Of a stretch of 21,032 nucleotides of DNA, positions 13,396 to 20,380 are shown one piece after another. The position numbers and the translations under genes were made by a program. The notes beneath the pieces were generated by a model. The model did not search any database and was not told the origin of the DNA. It saw only the letters and a program-made list of their open reading frames with translations. This stretch comes from Spirochaeta sp. (GTDB lineage: Bacteria; Spirochaetota; Spirochaetia; DSM-27196; Alkalispirochaetaceae). The stretch is taken from positions 1-21,032 of the forward strand of contig SKHA01000056.1 of assembly GCA_007117185.1 (NCBI GenBank). Direction: 5' to 3'. Each line of letters starts with the position of its first letter. Position 1 is the stretch's first letter.

Positions 13396-15590
13396 ACCCC
13401 CGGTGGGTGGCGTTGATTCTGGCGGTCCTGGTCTGCGCTGAACCGGTGTCGCAAACCGGCGTCCCCCGGGTGGTGGAGACGTTCAGCGTCAGGGACGAGC
13501 CGGTGGCGCAGGTGCTTATGGCATTCGCCGAGGAATCGGGAATCTCCATCGTCACTGACGAGACGGTGGACGGGGAGATCTCCATCGTACTGCATCAACG
13601 GGACGCGATGGCGGTGGTCCTGGAGATCGCCGAGGCGGCACGGCTTTTCGCGGTACAGGATGGAAATACCGTCCACCTGAGTCGCCTGCGGGTGGCTCGG
13701 CACGGTGTCGATGGGTGGACTCTGGGAGCCAGCGGGGCAACCCTGGAGGCGGTTCTGCGCGGTCTTTCCCGGCAGTCCGGCCGCAGCATTTTACCGCCGG
13801 AGTTGCCCCGGGAGAGAGTTGATCTGCAGCTGGGGCCGTTGCCGCTGGAGTCGCTGCTCACCGCCCTTGGAGAGACCTGGGGGCTTGAGCTGCACCGCCG
13901 GGGGCAGGCGTTCTACTATACTCGCGAGGGGGCGCTGTCGCCTGATCTGCCCGGCCCTCCCTCACCGGGCATCCTGGAGCTGCGCCAGAGCGAGGCGGCG
14001 TGGCACATCACCGCACGAAGGACCTCCAGAGGCGCAATCCTGGAAGAGCTCTTTCAACGTGACGGAAGCGTGTTCAGTTTCGCCGCTGCCGCAGGAGATG
14101 CAGCCACCCTGAACACGCCGGTGGAACGGCTGGAACTGCAGGCGGAGACGCTGCGGGAGCTGCGGAATCGCACCCTGCGTCACCTGGACCTCGCTGCGAT
14201 CCCCGATGGCCTCTCCTGGATCGTGTTCCCTCTGGGCCAGGAGGCACGCCTGCCTGCCTACACCTCCCGGGGCGTGGTCACCCTGAGGCGCACTCCCCTG
14301 AACGAGGTGCTGGAGGCGCTGGCACGGTTGCCGACGATCCGGGTGGAAGCGGGCAGCAGCGGCCGTAATGTGGTTGTAATTCGCGGGTTGCCGGACGCCC
14401 TGGCGGACGCGCTGGAGCTGGTGGAGCTGCTTGAGGGCGCCCCGGCTGGGCGACAGCCGCTGATCCTCAGGGTGGAACGGGCCGCGCCGGAGTGGGTGGC
14501 ACAGGCGCTGGCCGCACGGTACAGCGACCTGAGCTTCTCCCCGGTGGGGGATCGTCCGGAGGTTATGGTTGTTGCTCCGGTGGACCTTCACGATGAACTG
14601 CGCCAAACCGCAGCGGACCTGGACACCCCCGAGGAAGCGGTGCTCTATCGGGCACGACACCTTCCGGCACAGGAACTCGCGGCGGTGATGAACCGCTCCG
14701 GGGTAGCGGCACAGCTGATCCCCGGCAGCGATACCCAGGATCTGGTGATCGACGGTTCACGGTGGCAGATCCGCCAGGCCATCGCCCTCGCCCGGTTGCT
14801 GGACACCCCACCGGAGCAGCTGCGGTTTGACCTGTGCATCATCCAGTACCAGAGCAGCTTCTCCAGCCATCGGGGCAGCGCCGCATCGTTGAACAGGGAC
14901 AGCAGCTCCGCGGATATCTTCGAGACAACCCTGGGCGTTGCCGCTGAGTTTGATCGTCTCCTGTCGCTGCAGTTTGACCTGTTGTCTGCATTGGGATACC
15001 GGGCGGCGCTGGCGATCAGCGGTGAGCTGGGCAGCAACAACGCCCGGCTGGTTGCAGATACCAGTATCCGGGCGGGTAACGGGGTAGCTGCACGTCTCGA
15101 AAACGCCACCACCTACCGCTATCGGGATCTGCCGGAGCAGCAGGACAGCACCAAGACGGTAGCCGGAGTGGTACGGGAGATCGACAGCGGTCTCACCGTG
15201 GAGCTTCAGGGGTGGATGCACCGCGACCGCACCATAACGGTAGACGTCACCGTCTCCGTTTCCAAGCAGGGGACGGACCTCTCCGGCCGGGGTAACCCGC
15301 CACCTACGTCCCGCAGGGTGGTTGAGACCTCGTTGCGGGTTGCTGCGGGAGAACCGATCGTTATCGGCGGGCTGCTGCAGCAGGAGTCTTCCCGGGCGGA
15401 GCAGCGCATCCCCCTGCTCGGTCGCATACCCATCCTTCGTCAGCTGCTGGGGAGTGCGTCCCGGACCGACGAGGAGACGGAGATGGTCCTGTATCTCTCG
15501 GTCTTCCCGGATCGACCGGAGCACCCTCATGAGCGGCAGGAACGGCAGATACACACGCTGCGGGGGATGCTGCCGGAGGTGCCGCGATGA
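13392..15590 (+). CDS. gspD: Secretin (GspD/PilQ type)
   Basis: The 732-residue outer-membrane secretin is the exit pore of the secretion machine. An N-terminal signal segment (VALILAVLVCA, residues 6-16) is followed by an STN/N0-type domain (about 27-90) and several further beta-alpha repeats resembling secretin N-domains (about 90-470). The C-terminal secretin core covers about 473-715, with the signatures VVETSLRVAAGEPIVIGGLL and IPLLGRIPILRQLL (near 672). The open frame extends upstream to 13014, but that part is the peptidase gene in another frame. GTG 13392 overlaps the upstream stop (GTGA) and has GGAGG 7 nt before it. A short tail after the core (PEHPHERQERQIHTL) is where pilotin-binding S-domains sit in other secretins; it is too short for a full S-domain. 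Confidence 0.9.
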   Translation: MNPRWVALILAVLVCAEPVSQTGVPRVVETFSVRDEPVAQVLMAFAEESGISIVTDETVDGEISIVLHQRDAMAVVLEIAEAARLFAVQDGNTVHLSRLRVARHGVDGWTLGASGATLEAVLRGLSRQSGRSILPPELPRERVDLQLGPLPLESLLTALGETWGLELHRRGQAFYYTREGALSPDLPGPPSPGILELRQSEAAWHITARRTSRGAILEELFQRDGSVFSFAAAAGDAATLNTPVERLELQAETLRELRNRTLRHLDLAAIPDGLSWIVFPLGQEARLPAYTSRGVVTLRRTPLNEVLEALARLPTIRVEAGSSGRNVVVIRGLPDALADALELVELLEGAPAGRQPLILRVERAAPEWVAQALAARYSDLSFSPVGDRPEVMVVAPVDLHDELRQTAADLDTPEEAVLYRARHLPAQELAAVMNRSGVAAQLIPGSDTQDLVIDGSRWQIRQAIALARLLDTPPEQLRFDLCIIQYQSSFSSHRGSAASLNRDSSSADIFETTLGVAAEFDRLLSLQFDLLSALGYRAALAISGELGSNNARLVADTSIRAGNGVAARLENATTYRYRDLPEQQDSTKTVAGVVREIDSGLTVELQGWMHRDRTITVDVTVSVSKQGTDLSGRGNPPPTSRRVVETSLRVAAGEPIVIGGLLQQESSRAEQRIPLLGRIPILRQLLGSASRTDEETEMVLYLSVFPDRPEHPHERQERQIHTLRGMLPEVPR

Positions 15591-16747
15591 CCGGGATGAC
15601 CTACCGGCGAGATTTCGCCCTGAGCCGGGGGGTGGCGATCCTGGAGCAGACGGAACGGGAGGTTGTCATTGGCGCGTGGAAGCCCCTTGACCCAACGATC
15701 CGTCGCGCCCTTGAGGCGTATCATGGCGCGCCGGTGGTGGTGGTGCCCCTCTCCCCCGGCGGAACAGAAGCGAAGCTGGCGGTGCTGGAAGGAGACCTCT
15801 CTGCAGCGGATCCGGGTGACCCGCAACCACGGGAAGGCGCGGGAAACAGGGGCCGACTGCGAAACCTGCCGCCGGGGGAACATCTGCTGCGGAACATCCT
15901 TCGCTATGCCGTGGATCAGGGAGCCACAGACCTCGCCCTCTGGCGAACCTCGCCGTTTCGCTGGCGCTGCACCGTCCGGGTGGACAGCAGGATGCAGGAA
16001 ATGACAACGCTGGAGGACCGCTCCGCCAGGGTGGTTATCAGGCTGCTCAAGTCCGCCGCCGGGCTCGATCTGCTTCAGGAGGGTGAGCCCCAGAACGGGC
16101 AGGTAGCGTTCCCCTGGCTCCCCGGGCTGACCATACGGGTGGCCACCGTAGGTTCCCTCAACGGCGAAGCCCTTGCTCTGCGGTTTCTCAACCGCACCCC
16201 CATGCCGCTGGGCACCCTGGGGTTCTCCTGTTCTGAACTGACTGCGGTGCTTTCCGCCCTGGCCGGGTCGTTCGGGTTGGTGCTGTGCTGCGGACCTACC
16301 GGCAGCGGAAAGACCACCACCATGGCGGCGCTGCTGGAGATTCTGCTGCGGAACAACCGCAAAGTGGTGACCATCGAGAACCCGGTGGAGTACCGCATCC
16401 CCGGGGCCCTGCAGATCCCCGGGGACGATCGGGCAAACCTCGCGGCGGTCCTGCGACAGGATCCGGACGTGATCTGCATCGGGGAAACCCGACGCCGGGA
16501 CCACGCCGGGACGCTCACCGACGCGGTCCTCACGGGGCACCTGGTCCTGACCACCGTGCACGGTGCGGACCCTGCCGGAGCACTGCGCAGACTGGTTCAT
16601 CTGGGGGTACCCCGACAGGTCCTGGACAGTGTACCGGTAACGGTTATCGCCCAGCAGCTGGGGGGAACCCATCAACGCCTGCGGATCCGGATTCTGCAAC
16701 AGGGACAGAAGGAGGTATGGCGTGAACAGTCACTGGAAAGAGTTTGA
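15587..16747 (+). CDS. gspE: Type II secretion/type IV pilus assembly ATPase (GspE-like), short form
   Basis: The 386-residue cytoplasmic hexameric-type ATPase drives pseudopilus assembly. It shows Walker A GPTGSGKTTT (236-245), an Asp box TIENPVEY (262-269), Walker B DPDVICIGE (292-300) and a His box LTGHLVLTTVH (315-325). It is shorter than the usual 500-560 residues: the N-terminal domain is about 95 residues, and the four-cysteine zinc insert is missing. After Walker B the near-invariant GEIRDxET reads GETRRRDH, so the Asp after the first Arg is replaced by Arg. The ATG overlaps the secretin stop (ATGA) with GGAGG in front. Retraction-type PilT is less likely given the genes around it. 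Confidence 0.9.
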   Translation: MTGMTYRRDFALSRGVAILEQTEREVVIGAWKPLDPTIRRALEAYHGAPVVVVPLSPGGTEAKLAVLEGDLSAADPGDPQPREGAGNRGRLRNLPPGEHLLRNILRYAVDQGATDLALWRTSPFRWRCTVRVDSRMQEMTTLEDRSARVVIRLLKSAAGLDLLQEGEPQNGQVAFPWLPGLTIRVATVGSLNGEALALRFLNRTPMPLGTLGFSCSELTAVLSALAGSFGLVLCCGPTGSGKTTTMAALLEILLRNNRKVVTIENPVEYRIPGALQIPGDDRANLAAVLRQDPDVICIGETRRRDHAGTLTDAVLTGHLVLTTVHGADPAGALRRLVHLGVPRQVLDSVPVTVIAQQLGGTHQRLRIRILQQGQKEVWREQSLERV

Positions 16748-17381
16748 ACGGGACCTGCGGACGGAACTGCGCCGGATCGTTCTGGCAGCGGTACCCTACC
16801 CGATCGCGCTGGTGTCCCTCTCTGCCGCCGGAGCGGTGCTGCTGCAGAGAATGTACCCTGCCCCAACCCTGGTTGGGACGATCCTGGGAGATATGTGGTG
16901 GTTTCTGCTGGGTGCGATAGTGGTGGCGTCCGCGTTGTGGCAGCCCCTGCAGCGCCGACGGATGGACCTGGACTGGTATCGCGCCGCGGCGCAGTTGAGC
17001 GAACTGCTTCACCGCAAGCGCGGCCTTGCCAGCGCGATGTACGGGGTCGTCCGCAACGGCCCCCGACGGGTCCGCCCGGTGATGGAACGAGCTCTTTCGC
17101 GACACCACGAGGGGTCCTACCCCGAAGGGGCGCTGCAGGAAGGAGGTTGCCCCGGTGGAATAACCGGAACGTTCCGCTGCAGTTCCAGCGAGGCAGAGCT
17201 CCAGCGCGCGCTGGACAGGGAGGTGCGGCGCTACGGGACGCGGGTGCGCTGGGAGTTGACCCAGGCGGCACGAGTAGCACCCTCGGTGGGCATAGCGGTA
17301 GCGGGGATCTTCCTCTTCTGGATCCTCCTGCGGATCGTTCTGCCGGTACTCACCGGGATGCTGCGCTGGGAGATGTACTGA
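16722..17381 (+). CDS. GspF-like inner membrane platform protein, half-size
   Basis: The 219-residue protein has membrane segments at about 18-41, 52-70 and 186-212, with a cytoplasmic domain between. The last part (WELTQAARVAPSVGIAVAGIFLFWILLRIVLPVL) follows the pattern of the GspF/PilC C-terminus. GspF normally has two such repeats and about 400 residues; only one is present. The helical bundle sequence is divergent, so the call rests partly on its place between gspE and gspG. Start GTG 16722 has GGAGG 6 nt upstream and overlaps gspE by 26 nt. A single-repeat protein could still work as an oligomer. No second gspF-like gene is in the window. Confidence 0.68.
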   Translation: MNSHWKEFERDLRTELRRIVLAAVPYPIALVSLSAAGAVLLQRMYPAPTLVGTILGDMWWFLLGAIVVASALWQPLQRRRMDLDWYRAAAQLSELLHRKRGLASAMYGVVRNGPRRVRPVMERALSRHHEGSYPEGALQEGGCPGGITGTFRCSSSEAELQRALDREVRRYGTRVRWELTQAARVAPSVGIAVAGIFLFWILLRIVLPVLTGMLRWEMY

Positions 17382-17758
17382 TGCGGGTGCTGCCGGGATG
17401 GACTATCGCCGAAGTGCTGATCTCCATGGCGATTGTTTTCACGCTCACCGGAACAGTGGGGTACGTAGGAGCAAGCCAGGTGGAGCGGGCGCGACACGTC
17501 GCCGCAGAAAGCCAGCTGCGGATCCTGGAGATCGCCCTGGAGAGCTACGCCCTGGATTGCGGGGACTACCCAACCACCGAGCAGGGGCTGCGAGCGCTCA
17601 TCGAGGCTCCGGTTCTGGTTCCCGTTCCTGCGGGGTGGCGGGGTCCGTACCTGCGGCGCCCCGTCGCCACCGATCCATGGGGCGCACCCTACCGTTACCA
17701 GCGGCCCGGTCCGGCGGGACAACCCTACCTCCTGCAGCACAGCGGAGGGGCGCCGTGA
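17381..17758 (+). CDS. gspG: Major pseudopilin GspG
   Basis: The 125-residue prepilin has a short leader ending in Gly, then WTIAEVLISMAIVFTLTG: cleavage after G7 would leave Trp (rather than Phe) at +1 and the required Glu at +5. The C-terminal region has the GspG signature: YPTTEQGLRALIEAP, WRGPYL, DPWGAPYRYQRPG. The major pseudopilin forms the periplasmic piston of type II secretion; this signature separates it from type IV pilins. The start ATG shares its A with the gspF stop (TGATG), with GGGAG about 8 nt upstream. Calcium-binding residues of GspG sit in the C-terminal loop; I cannot assign them safely. Confidence 0.93.
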   Translation: MRVLPGWTIAEVLISMAIVFTLTGTVGYVGASQVERARHVAAESQLRILEIALESYALDCGDYPTTEQGLRALIEAPVLVPVPAGWRGPYLRRPVATDPWGAPYRYQRPGPAGQPYLLQHSGGAP

Positions 17759-18036
17759 AGGGGTTCATTCTCCTGGAGGTTGTCTTTGCTCTGGTGCTGA
17801 CCTCGATTCTCACCATCGCGGCGGCGGAGGTGGTTACCCAGACGATAGCCGGGGCGCAGCGGGTAGAGCGGGAGCTGCGGCAGATTCAGAGCGTGGCCGC
17901 CGCGCAGACCCTGGCTCACACCCTGGTACTGGATGGCATCGTCCCGGCTGAAGCGGCCCGGACCGTTCGCCGGCGGTTCCCTCACCTGACGGTGGAAGTA
18001 ATTCAAAAGGAGATCAGGATATGGCATCAACCATAG
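17755..18036 (+). CDS. Minor pseudopilin, GspI-like
   Basis: The 93-residue protein has a three-residue leader MKG before FILLEVVFALVLTSILTIAAA, a class III prepilin signal with Phe at +1 and Glu at +5. After the helix (about residues 4-60) little globular domain is left, so it is among the smallest pseudopilins. Position after gspG and size favour GspI over GspH or GspJ, but the family call is inference. GTG 17755 overlaps the gspG stop (GTGA) with GGAGG upstream. Processing would depend on the small peptidase encoded at the head of the operon or on another one elsewhere. Confidence 0.75.
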   Translation: MKGFILLEVVFALVLTSILTIAAAEVVTQTIAGAQRVERELRQIQSVAAAQTLAHTLVLDGIVPAEAARTVRRRFPHLTVEVIQKEIRIWHQP

Positions 18037-18824
18037 AAATCCGCGAGTGGGCTCCGTTGTGGGCCGTTCCGGTGGTCCCGATAACGCCGGGGACCCCTCC
18101 TGCCCAAGCGGTACAGGAGAGCTTTCCCGGAGACACCACCCACTTCGCCGTCCGGCGGTATCGGTCGGTGCAGGCGGCGCTGCTGGTCCCCACATCGACG
18201 TCAGCAGGCGAGGCGTCGCTGCCTGTCCCCCTGCTGGCCCTGGTTGCGCTGGGAAGACGCCGTCGCGGCGATGGGGTGTACCAGTTTCCCACGTCCCGGG
18301 GGTACGACTGCTATCGTTTCAGCAGCGGGCGCCTCAGTGCGATCTGGACCGTTCCGGATCGTGATCCCGAGGCGAGAGACGTCCCCCTGCCCTCGAGGCC
18401 GGGGAAGCTCCGGCGACTGCGGCCCCGACGTCCCGCATCCGGGAGGAGAGGTCGTGGGGTTACCGGGACAACCGCCGTCACTGCACTGCTGCTGATCATG
18501 GCTCTGGCTCTGGGTCTGACCGGCGGCAGCGGTACGGACGTCTCTTCGCCATCCGAGGCAGAGAGGCAGCAACCGGACCTGATCGAAGGAGTGGTGGTGG
18601 ATCTGAACGCCGCGACAGCTGCGCTGGAGGAGATCATGGCGGTGATTCCGGAGGCCCGGCTCACCTCCCTGCGGGTGGACCCGCAAGGGACGACAGTGCG
18701 GTTGTGGAGCCCCCTGGCGACGGACCGGACGATGGCCCTGCTGGAGAGTCGCCTGGAAGCGGGGCATCAGCGCCGCTGGTCTCTGCGGGGAAGCGAGATC
18801 ACCCTGGAGGTAGCCAATGAGTAG
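18021..18824 (+). CDS. Bitopic membrane protein in GspL position
   Basis: I do not recognise this 267-residue protein by sequence. It has a soluble N-terminal part of about 145 residues ending in a very Arg-rich stretch (KLRRLRPRRPASGRRGRG, 129-146), one transmembrane helix (about 150-167) and a C-terminal part of about 95 residues whose order (VVVDLN, helix, LTSLRVD, TVRLWS, helix, EITLEV) looks like a ferredoxin-like fold. That is the layout of GspL/PilN: cytoplasmic domain, helix, periplasmic ferredoxin-like domain. The N-terminal part is smaller than the actin-like domain of GspL. A role linking GspE to the periplasmic parts is inference from layout and place. ATG 18021 has AGGAG 8 nt upstream and overlaps the previous gene by 16 nt. 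Confidence 0.55.
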   Translation: MASTIEIREWAPLWAVPVVPITPGTPPAQAVQESFPGDTTHFAVRRYRSVQAALLVPTSTSAGEASLPVPLLALVALGRRRRGDGVYQFPTSRGYDCYRFSSGRLSAIWTVPDRDPEARDVPLPSRPGKLRRLRPRRPASGRRGRGVTGTTAVTALLLIMALALGLTGGSGTDVSSPSEAERQQPDLIEGVVVDLNAATAALEEIMAVIPEARLTSLRVDPQGTTVRLWSPLATDRTMALLESRLEAGHQRRWSLRGSEITLEVANE

Positions 18825-19410
18825 GCAGAAGCTGTTGTCTCTGCTGCCCCTCACCGCGGCGCTGATGCTGGTTGGTACCGCCCTGGTGGGGCGCCACTGG
18901 GTGCCCCGAGGGTACACCGACTTGCCGTTGGAACGGGGGCATGAAACGGTCGGTTCGGTCCCAAGGCAGACTGTCACCGCTCTGCCGGCGCTTCCCGGCA
19001 CCATTGTGGAGCTGCGCTACAGCCCGGCTGGACGGGCGGTGACCCTGCGCCTGGACCCACAGGAGATCGTTTCCCTGTGGCATGAGCTGCCTTCCTGGTC
19101 GGGCCTGCGCCTGGTCGAGGTAAACCGCAGCGAAACCCACTGGACGGTGTCTGCGGACCTGTGGCCCGTCGGGACGAGGGTTCTGCAGGCGTTCCACCGG
19201 GGCAACCACGAGGCCGGGGGCTCCAGAAACCTGGTCAACGCGTTTCTACCGCTGGCGTCGTCGTCCACACCATCCCCGGGCCCGGCGATGCAGCCGCAAC
19301 CCCCGGAGCCGCCCCAACCCGCCGGAAGGACAGGGGTTGTCCGGTTCTCTGGCGGTCACCCCATGCTGTGGCGGTGGAATGAGAGCGTTCTCTCACTGGA
19401 GGCGCCGTGA
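18817..19410 (+). CDS. Bitopic membrane protein in GspM position
   Basis: No family is recognised with certainty. The 197-residue protein has an N-terminal membrane anchor (about 7-25), a periplasmic alpha/beta region (about 58-120, with TIVELRYSPAGRAVTLRL and HWTVSADLWP), a Pro/Ser-rich linker (about 153-172, SSSTPSPGP to PEPPQPAGR) and a short terminal segment VRFSGGHPMLWRWN. Size, single anchor and location right after the GspL-like gene suggest GspM/PilO, which pairs with GspL in the inner-membrane platform. A Pro-rich linker followed by a short tail also recalls GspC/GspB-type proteins that contact the secretin, so that is the alternative. It overlaps the preceding gene by 8 nt. Confidence 0.5.
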   Translation: MSRQKLLSLLPLTAALMLVGTALVGRHWVPRGYTDLPLERGHETVGSVPRQTVTALPALPGTIVELRYSPAGRAVTLRLDPQEIVSLWHELPSWSGLRLVEVNRSETHWTVSADLWPVGTRVLQAFHRGNHEAGGSRNLVNAFLPLASSSTPSPGPAMQPQPPEPPQPAGRTGVVRFSGGHPMLWRWNESVLSLEAP

Positions 19411-19898
19411 CTGTCCATGCTTCCTCCACGCCGACCCTTCTGGTGATGGCGGTCATAACCGTGGTCACCGGCGGGTGCACCACCTCCCGCAGCCCGGGAC
19501 TGCTTCGGGACCAGCTGATCGGCGTCATTCGCGACGAAAGGGGCAACCCGGTAGCCGGGGCGCTGGTGAGTACATCTCCCCTGCGCCGGAGCCGCTCGGA
19601 CAGCGCCGGGCGCTTTCGCATCGAGAACCTTTCCACAGGTAATCACACTCTCACCGTCAGCGCCGAGGGTCACCAGGGGGTCACCCAACAGGTGTACTTC
19701 GCCAGCCGTACCCAGTTTGTTCAGGTGACCCTGGTGAGCCTGGCCGAGCTCACCGAGCAGGCTATCGCCGCGCTGCACCTGGGGTACTACCAGCGGGCAC
19801 AGCTGGTGGCCGACCGCATGATGCAGGTGAATCCCGACGATGAGCGGACCGTCCTCGTGCTGCAGCTGATCGCTGCCGGTGGGGAGCTGGAACGATGA
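19407..19898 (+). CDS. Predicted lipoprotein with carboxypeptidase regulatory-like domain and TPR-like tail
   Basis: The 163-residue protein begins with a hydrophobic signal (LLVMAVITVVTGGC) ending at Cys24. The lipobox (VTGGC) is not canonical, but relaxed lipoboxes occur in spirochaetes. Residues about 37-107 form an Ig/transthyretin-like repeat: GVIRDERGNPVAGALVS, then SDSAGRFRIENLSTGNHTLTV, the standard pattern of carboxypeptidase-regulatory domains. A final helical pair (about 112-155, AIAALHLGYYQRAQLVADRM) resembles one TPR unit. TPR-containing lipoproteins serve as secretin pilotins in several pilus systems, so a pilotin role is a reasonable guess; a surface adhesin-like role is the other. 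GTG 19407 overlaps the previous stop (GTGA). Confidence 0.7.
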   Translation: MTVHASSTPTLLVMAVITVVTGGCTTSRSPGLLRDQLIGVIRDERGNPVAGALVSTSPLRRSRSDSAGRFRIENLSTGNHTLTVSAEGHQGVTQQVYFASRTQFVQVTLVSLAELTEQAIAALHLGYYQRAQLVADRMMQVNPDDERTVLVLQLIAAGGELER

Positions 19899-20380
19899 CA
19901 GGACGGGGTGCACTGGGCGCCGTATCCGCAGTTACCGCGTCAGTACTGCTGGCGGTTACCCTGTCCTGCGAGCTGCTGCTGTCTGAAGTGGAACAGGTGG
20001 CACCACGGATCACGGTGGGAGCGGTGGTTTTACAGCGTTCAGTCAGGGATACCCAGCGTTACCTCATCTCCCTGAGCGTCCTCAACCACAGCGAGGATAC
20101 CCTGGAATCCCTGGAATTTCACGCCCGGGTCCAGGCAGAGACGGCGGAGGAAACGTTTTTGCAGGGAGTAGTTGCGGTGGCGTCGACAACATCAATCGCC
20201 GGAACAACCCGGCGCACCCTGGAGTTTGTCCTGGAGTCGCCCTTCCCGGTGGTGCCACCGACACCGTTGCTCATGACGGAGGTTCGGGTGGGTAACCCGC
20301 TCTTTCGCCGCAGCGATGGTTCCACTTATAGAAACACCGGCTGGGTCCACTGGCCGTGGCCGGTGGAGGAGGTACGATGA
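19895..20380 (+). CDS. Hypothetical predicted lipoprotein
   Basis: This 161-residue protein is not recognised. It has a signal-type hydrophobic stretch (about 7-24, ending AVTLSC) with Cys25 as possible lipidation site; the lipobox is non-canonical. The rest is predicted beta-rich (TVGAVVLQRS, RYLISLSVLNHS, SLEFHARVQA, RTLEFVLESP), similar in feel to a small beta-sandwich, and ends with aromatic residues (GWVHWPWPVEEV). The start ATG overlaps the preceding stop (ATGA) and the end overlaps the next gene by 4 nt, so it is part of the secretion operon. It may be a machine part on the outer membrane or a secreted product. Confidence 0.65.
   Translation: MTGRGALGAVSAVTASVLLAVTLSCELLLSEVEQVAPRITVGAVVLQRSVRDTQRYLISLSVLNHSEDTLESLEFHARVQAETAEETFLQGVVAVASTTSIAGTTRRTLEFVLESPFPVVPPTPLLMTEVRVGNPLFRRSDGSTYRNTGWVHWPWPVEEVR

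Noticed and set aside
15527..16699. 390-codon open frame on the minus strand
   Set aside because: It is antisense to gspE, which carries all ATPase motifs; no domain is seen in the antisense reading.
16895..17380. Upstream extension of gspG in the same frame
   Set aside because: It overlaps gspF and would bury the prepilin leader far inside the protein.
17398..17754. Upstream extension of the GspI-like gene
   Set aside because: It overlaps gspG; the prepilin leader MKG-FILLE requires a start at 17755.
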